Assembly (NCBI GenBank): GCA_964036315.1
Contig: OZ038485.1
Coordinates: 79,894,460-79,958,459, forward strand
Direction of reading: 5' to 3'
DNA: 64,000 bases
Origin: Acanthosepion esculentum
Lineage: Eukaryota; Mollusca; Cephalopoda; Sepiida; Sepiidae
Position numbers and translations under genes: made by a program. The notes under the pieces were generated by a model. The model saw only the letters and a program-made list of their open reading frames with translations. It was not told the origin of the DNA and did not search any database. Of this stretch, positions 33,181 to 45,694 are shown in pieces; the first letter of the stretch is position 1, and each line of letters begins with the position of its first letter.

Positions 33181-35125
33181 AACCCAACTGCCTTTTACAA
33201 CCTCAAACTTAAAACTTTCTCTCATTTATAACGTACTATACTCGAATAAGCAAAAGACATAGGTTCGATAAAACCAAGGGCAAACTGTTCAAGGACATAA
33301 AGACAAGGCATCTAATGCTATTGGACATGCTTATACTGTCTACTCCAATAACAGAGAGTGTTTTTACCTGCGCTTACTTCTCCACACAGTTCAAGAGTCA
33401 ACATCATTTGAAGATCTTCGGCGCTTTCAATGTAGAGTGTCTATAACATACCAAAAACATGCCGATTACTTGACCTTGTAAAAGATGCCGTACACTTGAA
33501 AAGCACCTGGGGAAGCGGTTGTTTCTTGAGTAGCCACTCAGATAAGACAGTTGTTTGCAATTAAGCTCACAGCCTGTGAGATTGACCAACCTCATCTTTT
33601 CTGGGATCAGTTCAAAAATAATTTGTCTGAGGACATCCTGATTTGAGCCAGACTACAACATGAAAATATTGAATTCTGCTCAGAAATTTATAACCAATCT
33701 TACAGTGATCTTTCCGATCGAGCTCAAACCCTTAATAATACCTTGACTAATTGTGGGATACCAGATCCTGATGAAAGAATGGAGTTGCAACATGAAATAT
33801 CAGGAAACCAATTATGATACCTATACTTCATCATTGAAAATGAATCTCGACTGGTGGATGATCAAAAGAATGTTTACTACTCCATCTTAAACAGCATGGA
33901 AAATGACAAGGATGTAGCATTCTTTATCGATGCTTCAGGTGTCACCAGTAAAACCTTCCTGATAAACTTGCTGCTTGCAAAGGTTCGCAAGAAAAAGAAT
34001 ACTGTCCTTGCAGTAGCATCGGGTGAGATCTAGATGGAGGGAGAACTGAACACTTGTTTTGTCTGCCCCTAGATCTTACATGACAGAAAAATTCCTTGTG
34101 TAACATTAAAAAAATCATCAAAGGCCAATCTCCTACAAACCTGTGAACTGATCATTTGGAATGAAGCAAAAATGAGCCACGATCAATCGAAGCCTTAGAT
34201 CGGACACTGAAGGATTTAAAAGACAACAAAAAATAATGGGAGGTGTAATTTTATTTCTTGTTAGTGACTTCAGAAAAACCCTTCCTGTTATTACTCAAGG
34301 ACCTAGAGCTGATCAGATCAATGCCTGCATGAAAAAACCTTATTTCTGGGATCACATTAAAAAAATTGAAGCTTACAATTAATATGTGAGTGCACTTAAA
34401 TATTAATAATGCTGATGGTGAATTTGTCACCCAGCTTTTAACAGGAATGAACGTCTGGCAAAGAACTCTCATAGCCAAATTTACTTGCCCTTTCCAACCA
34501 TTCAAAAAGAAGGAGACCTTATTGCCAGAGTCTTCCTTCATGTTCATATCCAACACTTTGATAACAACTGGATCTCCAAAAATGTTTTGTCAAAGAAATG
34601 AACATAAGGCTTCTGAATATGTTACCTAAACAGGAAAGATCCTATAAGTCAGTTGATAACATCAGTTCTTGGGATCAAATTATCAACTATCCAGCCGAGT
34701 TTCGCAATAGTCTTAAACCAACGGGGACTGCTCCACATAATCTTTTACTGAAACTATGGACTCCAATCATGCTGCTTCGTAACCTCAATTCACCCAAACT
34801 ATGTAATGGCACAAGACATACCATCAGCAGTATGATGCTTCATGTTCTGGAAGCAACTATTATGTCAGGAAAATATGATTCATCCCAAGAATAACTATGG
34901 GACCAACTGACTTCCCATTTGAATTTGAAAGTCTCCAGTTTCCACTCATTTCCTTTACCATGACAATAAACAAATCTCAGGGTCAATCACTGAAAGTTGT
35001 TGGACTGAATTTGGCAGACCCTGTATTTTCACATTGGTCTTTCAAGAGTTTGAAACCCTGGTGGTCTCTTCATCCTGGCACCAAAAGAAAAACCCAAGAA
35101 TATTCTGTACTCTGAAGCTTTAAGC
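33181..35125 (+). pseudogene. Helitron PIF1-like helicase domain, decayed
   Basis: Motifs in order: a Walker A counterpart reading ASGVTSKTFLINLLL (normally GxxGTGKT), a Walker B counterpart WNEAKMSH (normally WDEAxM), GGVILFLVSDFRKTLPVI and RADQINACMKKPYFWDHIKK, and a C-terminal MTINKSQGQSLKVVGL followed by FSHWSF. This is the SF1B helicase of Helitrons, expected to unwind DNA behind the nick. Key residues in Walker A and B have changed and stops are frequent. The C-terminal end is close to complete at 34897-35115. Confidence 0.8.
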
Positions 35126-35512
35126 TGAAATAAATAAATATTTACAGCAAATACAGTTTTCAATATTTCCTTTTTATAATCATGATCTAGAGTACTTAAT
35201 TGATAGTAATCTGAAGTAGGACAGTAGTCTTTATCACCACTGGAAATTTAATTAATATTGATTAATTTTCTTTTAAATCGAATTTTTTTAATAACTTTTT
35301 ACACTTGAATCCGAGGAACATGAAGATTTAACGCCAATGGAAAATTTTAGTGTTAATTTGATACACAATATATTTATTTTGTTAAATAGTAGAATGCCCA
35401 TCTAATAATTATTTTCTGGTTTAAAAAATATTAAGATTTGTACATTACTCAATTCCTAGCATGCAACCTCATGATCAGGTTTTGTCTATATCTCTGAGAT
35501 GAGGAATTATGA

Positions 35513-35744
35513 TTATTTACATTATGTGCATTATTCGGGCTGTTATCCCCATCTTCATTGCCATCTTCAAGGAAGAGGCATAGCACGGTGAACTAGAATA
35601 ATCTACCCCAGTGGACGAAAAAAAAGGGTTTCGGTTTGAACTTCCAGTCACCCGAAGAATGCCGGAGCGTAAAACAACTGAAACATAGAGAATTTGGCAT
35701 TGAAGATGAAGATAAGATAACAGTTCGAATAATGTAAATAATAT
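35513..35744. repeat. Foldback, about 50-bp arms
   Basis: The left arm (35513-35572, including cattattcgggctgttatcc) pairs with the right arm (35695-35744, including agataacagttcgaataatg) at roughly 80-85 percent, around a 120-bp centre. It may be a small foldback element inserted in the Helitron tail. Confidence 0.7.
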
Positions 35745-36436
35745 AAATGATCAGTCAGGTTTTGTTGAATTATCTTTTATAAAACTTTTACTAAATTATT
35801 TCAACTATTTTCCCAAAAAATATTTATGCTTTGGAAAATATTTATATCAGTTTATTATTTTTTTGAAACCTTTCCGGTTGAATTGTTGAATGGAATAAGT
35901 TTTCTACATGAATTTAACATATATAGAATTTTCTTTTACCATTTTATTGAAATTGATATTTTAAAAGTTTAGATATTACATTTTAAAAATGAATGTAAAA
36001 AAACACATTATTCTAAAAATGCACAATCGTTTTGAACATGCTGGGTGAGGGTAAGCGTAAAATAACTTAAAAAAACAATATGTAAACAAATAAATTATTT
36101 TAAATAAAGTACTTATTTTCTGATTTAAAGAAAAATAATTGGTTATGTTCATTTATTAAATTACATAGACAATATATTTACTTTAATAAATAGTGCAATT
36201 CCCATCCTATAATTATTTTCTGTTTTAAAAAAAGCTTGGTAGATAATTCTCTTAAATCATCTGGCACGAGACTTCACAATCTCATTCGGAATAAGAGATA
36301 CTTCCAGTCATATTATTGAAAAATCTAAATCCCTGAGTCTTTGCAATGACATCAAATTGATTATCAAGACAATGAATTAACATGTTACTGAATTTCAACA
36401 TAGCAATATAAACTAAGATGAAATTATTTCTTCCGA

Positions 36437-36460
36437 GCAACGCTGGGTATCCTCGCTAGC

Positions 36461-36463
<3 letters not shown>
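36437..36463 (+). other. Helitron-like 3' terminus
   Basis: ccgagcaacgctgggtat forms an imperfect 5-bp hairpin and is followed within 8 bases by ctag, the usual end of Helitrons. A second copy of the hairpin motif is at 39806-39823. The next base is c, not the usual t, and a (TA)n array follows immediately. Confidence 0.55.

Positions 36464-36508
<45 letters not shown>
36464..36508. repeat. (TA)n array
   Basis: About 43 bp of TA repeats right after the putative Helitron end. Confidence 0.95.
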
Positions 36509-36511
<3 letters not shown>

Positions 36512-37878
36512 TTAAGGTGAGCTATATTTATGGGATAAAGTGCTCAATATCAGAGATCGAGCGTATGTAAATATAAAAGTGAACATGGAAGTCAACACTC
36601 AGATGCGATAGGCTGTTTCATGCTAAATTTATAATAATATATACTTTGACGGCAGACTCCAGTAAGTTTGTGTTTTTCATGATTTTCTCTTGCTTTCCAA
36701 TTTGGCTTCTAGTATATGGGGAAATTATTCTTGCGTCAGCGTTTAATTGATTTCAAATATCACAGACCACTTTCAAGAATGACGTATTAAGTTAAAAAAT
36801 AAAACAAAGAAATCAAGTGTTTGCTTTTTACGATCACGGCGTCTGGTATTACCAACGACTAAATTAACATAATTTTGCATAGTAAACAATTTATTACCGA
36901 AAGCCATAAAAGCCCTCCGATTATGACAGCCATTATACCACATAAATTATATACAACATAATATATTGGAGAATGACTACAAATACATGAAGTCATAATC
37001 ATCAAAATAAAAACATAAAATGAATTTCTGCTTACCTTGTAATTAAGTATATTATGAATAAAAATACCACACTATCTCAGACTATTATTAGTTCACAAAC
37101 GACCTTAAATCTGGTGAAAGCCACCTGCAAACAAGTCAATACGTCGCAAAAGGTTTTAATTGAATAACATCGTAGTGGGAAACACAATATATTAAATTTC
37201 ATTTGACTCCTTCTGACATGATTTACCTTAAAAGAGTGAAATTAGACAAAAAAAAATTTAAAAAAACATTGGAATATTGATGAGTTGGGAGATCTCAATT
37301 CTGCCTTGCCATCTTTGATCTTATCGGTAAAAAATGAATTCTCTACTCGACAACGTCTTTCACACAGATGTGATGTAACAAGTCTATCACTACTCTAGAG
37401 TAAGTATTCACAAGAACTCCATCATTTAGATTCTACTGTTCTGACCGTTACATCTTGGAAACACCACGCTATTTCCACGGAGACGAAAGGACATCATTTC
37501 CTCTGTGCTTCAAAAATAAGAAAACCTCTACCGTGAGAGTTTTTCTACTTTGTGAGAAATGGACACAACCTTAACGTCTTCAAACAATCGTAAGTTTTTA
37601 TCTGTTCTCCTTATCCATATATGCTTCATTTCCTATCACCTTCTCTTTCCTTCATATAACGCACCTCATTCATCATAACCATTTTAAGAGTAACCCTATA
37701 TCTTAATTGTCTATTAAGCTATATTTTCCTGAAATCTTATTGAAATCTGAAATAATCTATTAAAAATATTACATTCATGAAAAGCTCCCAAATCATTCCT
37801 GTCGTTTTTAACAAAAATTTAATTGCATATTTTTAAAAATAGAATCAGAAACGAAGATGTCTTGTCCCATGAAATTTA
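36509..37878. other. No recognisable feature
   Basis: AT-rich sequence without a coding pattern, tandem repeat or RNA gene that I can identify. Confidence 0.5.
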
Positions 37879-37943
37879 AGAAAAAACTTATCACTGGTAT
37901 TATAAGTAAACACTACTTATAATACCAGTTATAAGTTTTTTCT
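37879..37943. repeat. Near-perfect hairpin, 30-bp stem
   Basis: Arms 37879-37908 and 37914-37943 match at 29 of 30 positions around a 5-base loop (aacac). The arms contain actggtattataagta and its complement. No terminator-like T tract or gene context. Confidence 0.9.
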
Positions 37944-38840
37944 AAGATTGAGACTAATTTTTCTCGTTAGTTCTGGTCATTATCCGAAATAATAAGCTGA
38001 CGTTCGAAATAATTTACCGCACCCACGACGCTTGATGGGAAATTCGGAATCCTTCTCAATCAGGGTAAATTTCCCTCCATAAGTGATTCTTTATCAATGT
38101 ACAGTTCGAATTCGAATAAATAATGAAAGGTGTAACGTAATTGGATTAAGACAAACTAAATAAAAAATGAAGCAAATTCTAATAAGTTCTCAATTTTCCT
38201 CTTCTATATCTATTTTTTTGACCAGACAAATCATTCAAGTTTATAGGTTGTTGGCTTTTAGATTTGTTTATCACGCGAAAAGGATTTGATCAGCTTCAAT
38301 CATATGCAGAAGACGTGAAACAGCGACTATCTTCATTAAAAAATACGTAGAACAAGATATTATTAGTGTAAAAGTAACTGAATTGGTTAGCGTGTTGCCT
38401 TTTCGATCGTTTGCTAATCTTTTTTTAGTTGGCAATATTTACCGCATTTCCACAATTAAGAAAATCACGTGAATGGCATTTGTTCGTGTTGAATCATATA
38501 CGGAAGGCGCGAAATAGCAACACAAATAGTAGAAAGAAGACAAATAGAACAAGAAGTTATTAGTGTAAAAGCAACTAAATTGGTTAGCGTTTATTTATAA
38601 ATATTTCTACTGTGGTTATTCGTAGAATTCAAGTTTTGTTGCATGTAGAGGATTCCCCTTGAAGTGATGCAATCCACACATAAACAACCGAAAGCAAAAT
38701 AAAAGACAACATCAAGATACTGAGTTGCCTCGAAAATAGCACCTGAAAAATCAAGAATAAAATTCCTTAAGGTATTACAATTAACTAATTACAAACATTT
38801 CCTCCATTACAGACAGCAGAAGAGAAAAGTAAAGGACAAA
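37944..38840. other. No recognisable gene
   Basis: The phrase gtgtaaaagtaactgaattggttagcg (38368) recurs slightly changed at 38560, each preceded by a run like gaacaagatattattag, so there is a local duplication with a spacing of about 190 bp. Confidence 0.5.
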
Positions 38841-38946
38841 ATTTGGACAGTTTCTACACACTCAGTGTCCAGGAAAGAAAACACTTGTTCGAACACAAGG
38901 AAAATGAAATAAAAAGCTTAATCACAGTATCTTGTCTGTCGTGTTA
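38841..38946. repeat. Inverted repeat arm (left), about 105 bp
   Basis: It contains tttctacacactcag, aacacttgttcgaacacaag and aaataaaaagcttaatc. The reverse complement lies at 40450-40552, about 1.5 kb away, at roughly 85 percent. Confidence 0.85.
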
Positions 38947-38952
38947 ATAACA

Positions 38953-39005
38953 TACACACATACACACACACACACAGACACACACACACACACATATATA
39001 TATAT
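38953..39005. repeat. (CA)n-(TA)n microsatellite
   Basis: A cacaca tract with small interruptions running into tatata. Confidence 0.9.
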
Positions 39006-40449
39006 GATTATTTGATTTTTCCAAGAATTTCCAAAACAATGTTTTTTTCGACAGATAAAAAAGCATCGAAGCCTCACACATACAACATTTAACGTTTACA
39101 AGCAACAATTCGAAACAGACAAAACTCGGTTAAACCAAATCAAAAATAACATTTATTTAAAAACAACAGTATGTGTCTTTCCTTACTTAACTGATGTCGC
39201 TAATATGGGATGGTTCCATTTCTTGAACTGGTTGCCATTGCGATGTCGTGAATCAGTGAATTCGTTCTTTGGCCGCGGCCGTTGAAGTTCAATAGTTGGC
39301 GGGTTTCACTTCTCTGAATTGAACATTTCTGTTGATGACGTAGGGTGCGGACGTAAACTAAAATTCGCTCCAACTTAAGATAAATGCTCACAAGAAAAAT
39401 GATTGAAGGAAAAAAAAGTATTTTCCGACCAATCTTTTCTTTTTAGGTCCGCTACAGATAAACAAAATGATGTTTTACTTTAAAAAAAATGTTGTTTTTT
39501 TTTGTTTAAGGAGAGGATGAATTTATTAAAAAAAAAAAGAAAAAAGGAAAAAGAAAAAAGAAAAGAAAAACACGTGAAAAAAGGATTACAAAATAAAGCT
39601 TCACTTTTATACACTAGGAATTGTTTGCCTATTACGTTATTTCTACAATTCACACATTAAGCAAAGCCTGCGCAGTAATCAAGACGAGTAAGAAGATCAG
39701 AACTTTTATCATATTTAAATTGTTTGAAAACAACATTAACAGAATATTTATTTTCCATAAAATGCCCGAAAAATATCAGTAAATTTTCAATAAAATCTAT
39801 TACTCAGAGATCTTCCGAGCAACGCCGGGTATCCACGATTTTTACTTTAGTTAAGATATTATAGTAGTTTTTGAGGGGAGCAAATTTTCAAATCTTCGGC
39901 CTTGGGGATGTCTTTCATGTCTGTGTGAACTGCAATGTCTCCACGCGCCTCGAGTTGGGATAGTGATTGGTGTAGAATTTCAATTTCGGTTTTCTTTGTA
40001 AAGAGGCCAAATTTAGGTTAGAGATGACAATTTGGCCAAAAATTTAGGAATTCTTTTTGGTCATCTGTTAATTTATGACTAGATATACTTATATATTTAT
40101 ATATGCTTAAATATTTATTTATATATATATGTTGGGTAGTAGAATGTTTCCATGGTATGATTTACATAGCTTTTTTGTGATTATTTGTCTTTGTGTAAGT
40201 TTGTGTTAATTAATGCTAAGGTTGAGTTGGTACACGGCTTCCTTATTTCCAGGTTCGGTGAAGGTATTTTTAGTATCGTGTTATGTCTTTGGATTTCATT
40301 ATTTAACTATGGGATGTCATATTAACTGTTTTTATTTGCTTTAAGACGAGTATTTTTCTGAATGTAGTGGTGTTACCGTCCTTGTGGACTACCGGGTCGT
40401 GTAATTTGATAATTGTATATTTAGGCAGAAACCCTTCATTTATAAATGT
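39006..40449. other. Interior of the 1.5-kb inverted-repeat unit
   Basis: It contains a moderately GC-rich piece at 39190-39370, a purine-rich tract (39520-39580), and a second Helitron-like hairpin motif gagcaacgccgggtatcc at 39809. No coding pattern recognised; the 63-codon minus frame at 39200-39391 has no known family. Confidence 0.4.
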
Positions 40450-40552
40450 TTCATTAAAAACGACAGACAAGATTAAGCTTTTTATTTAATTTTTCTTGTG
40501 TTCGAACAAGTGTTTTAATTTCTGAACAGTGTGTAGAAACTTTCCAAATGTT
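40450..40552. repeat. Inverted repeat arm (right), about 105 bp
   Basis: Reverse-complement partner of 38841-38946, with gattaagctttttattt and cttgtgttcgaacaagtg. Confidence 0.85.
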
Positions 40553-40878
40553 CTGTAATTCCGAGCTCGTTTGGCTATAATTTTAACCATTATCAAGGAT
40601 GATTTTATTTTTTTAATTTTTAACTGGCTGTATGGGTTCTGTGTATATTTCTAAAGTTATAGGGATGTATTATTTTCCGAATACAGCACATTGTGGCCGT
40701 GATCGTAGTTAATATTTTTGTGTGTTGGCTCTTTATTTTTTATTATTAAGGCTTCCATTATTTTTAATCTATTTTATATGCGGACGAGGTTATTATGTAT
40801 GTGTTTTCTACTAGTATGTTTCGGTTGGAGTCTGACAAATTTGTGTGTGTGTTTAAATGGGTTCTAACGGAGCTGTAG
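40553..40878. other. No recognisable feature
   Basis: AT-rich spacer between the inverted repeat arm and the minisatellite. Confidence 0.5.
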
Positions 40879-41560
40879 CATAGAGATTGACATGAGTCAA
40901 TGGAAAGAAAGAAATTAGTATAGCGATTGGCATGGGACACTGGGAGAAATAAATTAGTATAGAGATTGGCATGGGACACTGGGAGAAATAAATTAGTATA
41001 GAGATTGGCATGGGGCACTGGGAGAAATAAATTAGTATAGAGATTGGCATGGGGCACTGGGAGACATAAATTAGTATAGCGATTGGCATTGGGCACTGGG
41101 AGAAATAAATTAGTAGAGAGATTGGCATGGGGCACTGGGAGAAATACATTAGTATAGAGATTGGCATGGGACACTGGGAGAAATAAATTAGTATAGAGAT
41201 TGGCATGGGGCACTGGGAGAAATAAATTAGTATAGCGATTGGCATGGGACACTGGGAGAAATAAATCAGTATAGCGATTGGCATGGGACACTGGGAGAAA
41301 TAAATTAGTATAGAGATTGGCATGGGGCACTGGGAGAAATAAATTAGTATAGCGATTGGCATGGGGCACTGGGAGAAATAAATTAGTATAGCGATTGGCA
41401 TGGGACACTGGGAGAAATAAATTAGTATAGCGATTGGCATGGGACGCTGGGAGAAATAAATTAGTATAGCGATTGGCATGAATCAAAGAAGAGAAAAAAT
41501 TAGTATGGATATTGAAATGAGTTAATGAAGAGAAATAAAGTTGTATAGAGATTGGCTTGG
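40879..41560. repeat. 39-bp minisatellite, about 15 good copies
   Basis: The unit is built from tagagattggcatgggacac followed by tgggagaaataaattagta. Copies vary at a few sites (agag or agcg, gggac or ggggc). Because 39 is a multiple of 3 and the unit lacks stops in two minus-strand frames, long frames of 240 and 208 codons appear (13-residue periods such as HANRYTNLFLPVP). Decayed copies continue to about 42130 and occur reverse-complemented at 9140-9330. Confidence 0.95.
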
Positions 41561-41744
41561 GCCAAGGTTGAAATACGCATTACTATGGAGATTGTCCTGA
41601 TTCAAAGAAGAGAAAGAAATTGATACATGGATTGGCATAGGATTATGAAGATAAATAAATTAGTATCCAGATTGAAACTGGTCAATGGAGAATAATGTAT
41701 TACTTTGTGATACCCATATTTTTAAAATGACTAAATGTCTTACA

Positions 41745-42665
41745 GTCTTGTGTTTTCCCTATTCCTTTATTTATCTGAAATTTAAAAGTTTTTAATGAAG
41801 ACAATCATTAGAATAGGAAAAAGGTAGTTAAAGCTTGCAGGACACCTAATGAGGAAAGAAGATGTAGAGAATCTGAGACTCAGAGGACATACAAATATGG
41901 GTCATTGAAGAGATATAGATAAGTGTACAAATTAAAATGAGCAAATCAAGGGAAATAAATTAGTATAGAGATTGGAATTGGACAAGGATGAGGTACAATT
42001 TACTATGGAGATTACCATGAGTCAATGAAGAGAAATACATTGATATATTGATTGGCATAGGATTATGAAGATAAATAAATTAGTATCCAGAAGGAAATTG
42101 GTCAATGAAGAAAAATGTATTACTTTGTGATACTCATATAAATCCGTCTATACTTTCTGGTATCTCGCCTAGTCGGGATGTCCAGAAAAATGTGGACTTG
42201 TGTGCATCCCAACAGTTGCTTTAAAACGCTGCTTCCGGCGTGGCTATTGTTCTCGCTAAACAGAGCTAAAGCAGAGCCACACTGACCTTTGGTGATTGCA
42301 ACTTTTTGACCCCCACCAAGTTATGGGCAAATAACGAATCCCAAACTGGTGTCAAAATATGCATATTAAAGGAAATTACCAGCAATACATTTTCATAGTA
42401 AAAACATAAATTATCAACAATACATTTTGGGAAAGAAGCAAATTACCAAAGATCACAAGAAATTTCGGCATTAACTGACCCATAAGATGTTGATATGTCG
42501 TAAAACAACCAAACACTGCGAATCTTGTAACCGTATATATGAGACAATTTAATGTTATGGCTTAATGACTCAGTATTTTAGCTGTGTAATAATAATATTT
42601 TGTGGCTGGTGTATTTTTAATAAATAAATGAAAGCGAATATGGGGATTGAGAAAAATATAATGAA
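41745..42665. repeat. Right arm of large inverted repeat, distal piece
   Basis: Reverse complement of about 8540-9500. Clear anchors are ctgagactcagaggacatac (41873), gattatgaagataaataaat (42061), cctagtcgggatgtccag (42168), gcgaatatggggatt (42633) and aatactgagtcattaagcc in the other arm. Confidence 0.85.
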
Positions 42666-44207
42666 AACAGAAACCAAACCAAACAGTTTATTAGACCGTA
42701 TAATAAAAAGTTTGATTAAGGCTTGAGATTACAATTAGCCTGCATCGAACCCTGTATTACTAAAAGGGTGTGTACATTATCAAATCTTCGAATGATCGAG
42801 CAAGCAAAATTATTTTTCTCATCGGCCGACCCTACTTCAGAAAATAAAGAAATATGGGTTAATGTAATTAGACAGCTCAGGACATCTAGTTTTTGTCAAG
42901 AGATTCTTCTTGGTGTCAAAAAGGGCTTATGTGACAATTCCAGTACCGGAAGACTTTATAAAATCTTTATAAACTGAAAAAATAACATCATTTCACGGGC
43001 AGAGAGCCACCCTAGTCAGTTCGTATGATCCATTTTGTCTCCCGGTCGTTAAAGATACGGAGCTGCCTTTAACCGGGGGTAGAATCAGTGAGCTGAGTTA
43101 TCAATGAAGAAACAGACTTAAAAGAAAGAACAGAGATGAAAGAAGTCGCTAAAGATTAGCGTTCACTTTAGCTAGAAACAAAAAAAAAAGAAAGAAAGGA
43201 AGACAGAATTGTGTCGGAATTGCTAATGTTTGTTATTATCAACATGGCCTTGTGATTTGAATTCATTTTCAGTTAAAAGTTTTACTATGGGGGTTCCGGG
43301 TATATGATTCAACAGGTAAACACCACACGAGTTATGACATAGCAGAGAACAGATCACAGCGTATCTCGTTGTGACAGATTGTTGCTGGTGGTGTAGCATT
43401 CACAACTCGTAATTCCCCGTAGAACCAGTGAGGCTTGCCTCAGGTAAACTTAAAACGACAGCAACAGTGAATTCAGCGAAGTATGCCACGAGTCATTGTG
43501 GCTTATTCTATTGTCAACGTTAGAGTGTAAGGTTGTTTTGCTTTGCAGTTCAGACCAGACACCAGGTTCGTTTTTAGGGTGCATCTTCTTCCAGCCAAAC
43601 GCTTGTGGCTTAAAATTACCCGTTGACCAGATTATTATCCAAGAGTGAAAACAGAACAATTTCTAATCATTAAACCAGATTTTATTCTTGGGTTGTAATC
43701 AAATTCAGGGAGCGAGGGAAATTAAGGTGAGGCGTAGGTCAGTGGGGGGACAGTCTAACAGGTGTCTTCCCTGTCACGTCGTTCTCCGTGGGCCCTCTTT
43801 TTATCTCTGTGTAATTTTTCGTTGGTATTGTCTAGTTTTATAGCTAACATGGTTATTTGTCCCACTGTCCATGTCTAACATAGTAATGTATCTTCTTTCA
43901 GCGACTTCTTTTGGTCTGGCCCGCTGGTAAAACCCAATTCACGATACCATCGGTCGAAAATAAATGTTCCGTATCCATTTTCTGCAACAAATTCAGCTGG
44001 TTTCCACTCAACAGTACCTCAGCTGTGACTGATATTGCTACAATTATATCAGCTGCCTAGACTTACAATGACCTTGATGATTAAAGTGTTAATTTGAGGC
44101 GTGTTGTATGTTCAATCCCTGGGTCGAGTAGTTCAAACATAGACAAAGTGAAAACAGCACTAGCATTACTAAAATGAAAGTGTGAACAAAACGATACATC
44201 CCTAAAC
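42666..44207. other. Unassigned spacer with one 84-codon frame
   Basis: No family recognised. At 42723-42977 the plus strand is open for 84 codons (ends GRLYKIFIN) and has a balanced amino-acid mix unlike the AT-driven frames around it. It is followed by a mildly GC-rich block at 43000-43090 and an A- and GAAA-rich stretch at 43170. It may be a repeat of unknown class. Nothing recognisable lies in 43260-44200. Confidence 0.4.
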
Positions 44208-44299
44208 TAGTGGTGACCAACCTTTTTGAGAGTGCATGCCAAAATTGTTCAAATCCCTTGCACAAAATTTTTCTACGTGCCAAAAATGTTTCAGTGAAC

Positions 44300-44303
<4 letters not shown>

Positions 44304-44398
<95 letters not shown>

Positions 44399-44421
44399 TT
44401 TATATATATACATACATATAT

Positions 44422-44452
<31 letters not shown>

Positions 44453-44460
44453 TGTGTGTG
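44304..44460. repeat. Compound (TA)n-(GA)n-(TATC)n-(TG)n microsatellite
   Basis: TA repeats, then a gaga tract at 44378-44399, then TA and tatcta repeats, then gtgtgt at 44453. It sits inside the 3' region of hAT copy B. Confidence 0.95.
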
Positions 44461-44514
44461 TGTGTGTATCATGTATTGATATGTATGAAATGAGAAGAAA
44501 TCACTCCAGATCAG

Positions 44515-45318
<804 letters not shown>

Positions 45319-45326
45319 CCTGTAGG

Positions 45327-45392
45327 ATTATTATTATTATTATTATTATTATGATTATTATTATCATTATTATTATTATTATTATTATAAAT
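45327..45392. repeat. (ATT)n microsatellite
   Basis: attatt repeats with two small interruptions. Confidence 0.95.
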
Positions 45393-45533
45393 ATGAAATA
45401 ATAATAATGAATATTGTAAATAAAATAAAAAAATAACATAAAAATGTTGTATTTAATAAAAAATAAAAATGTACAAATACTCCCAGCATGCAACAAAATA
45501 CGGACAAAAATTCACTAGAAGAGGCAACGTAGT

Positions 45534-45678
45534 TGTATTAAAAACAGAACCAGTGAATAATCTTATACCAAAGCTTTAACGCACTTTACTCTGACTACTC
45601 GTCTACTGACGGGTTTAACAGGATGCTTTTTATACCTCCTAGATCTTAAGGGGAGGTAACTGATGATTTATCAGTACA
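45534..45678 (-). repeat. 3' LTR of gypsy element
   Basis: 145 bp, tgta...aca, left neighbour gtagt. It includes cactttactctgactactcg, which also occurs in the 5' LTR. Confidence 0.95.
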
Positions 45679-45694
45679 TTCTCCCCTACGTATT

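Larger units (their letters stand above)
30906..36463 (+). mobile_element. Helitron rolling-circle transposon, decayed
   Basis: The plus strand carries the Helitron Rep-helicase in pieces (30914-35115), followed by AT-rich sequence and, at 36437-36463, a Helitron-like 3' terminus: a ccgag-caacg-ctggg imperfect hairpin followed by ctag. A short insertion splits the Rep part at 32269-32394. The 5' terminus was not located. A foldback lies in the 3' part at 35513-35744. Confidence 0.75.

Noticed and set aside
37879..37943. Transcription terminator
   Set aside because: Hairpin terminators of that kind belong to bacteria; there is no adjacent gene and no T tract.
40764..41486. Two long overlapping frames (240 and 208 codons) as repeat-protein genes
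   Set aside because: They are produced by a 39-bp minisatellite whose length is a multiple of 3; two frames are open at once and there is no start context or conservation signal.
40879..41560. CRISPR-like array
   Set aside because: Units are directly adjacent with no unique spacers, and the setting is an animal genome.
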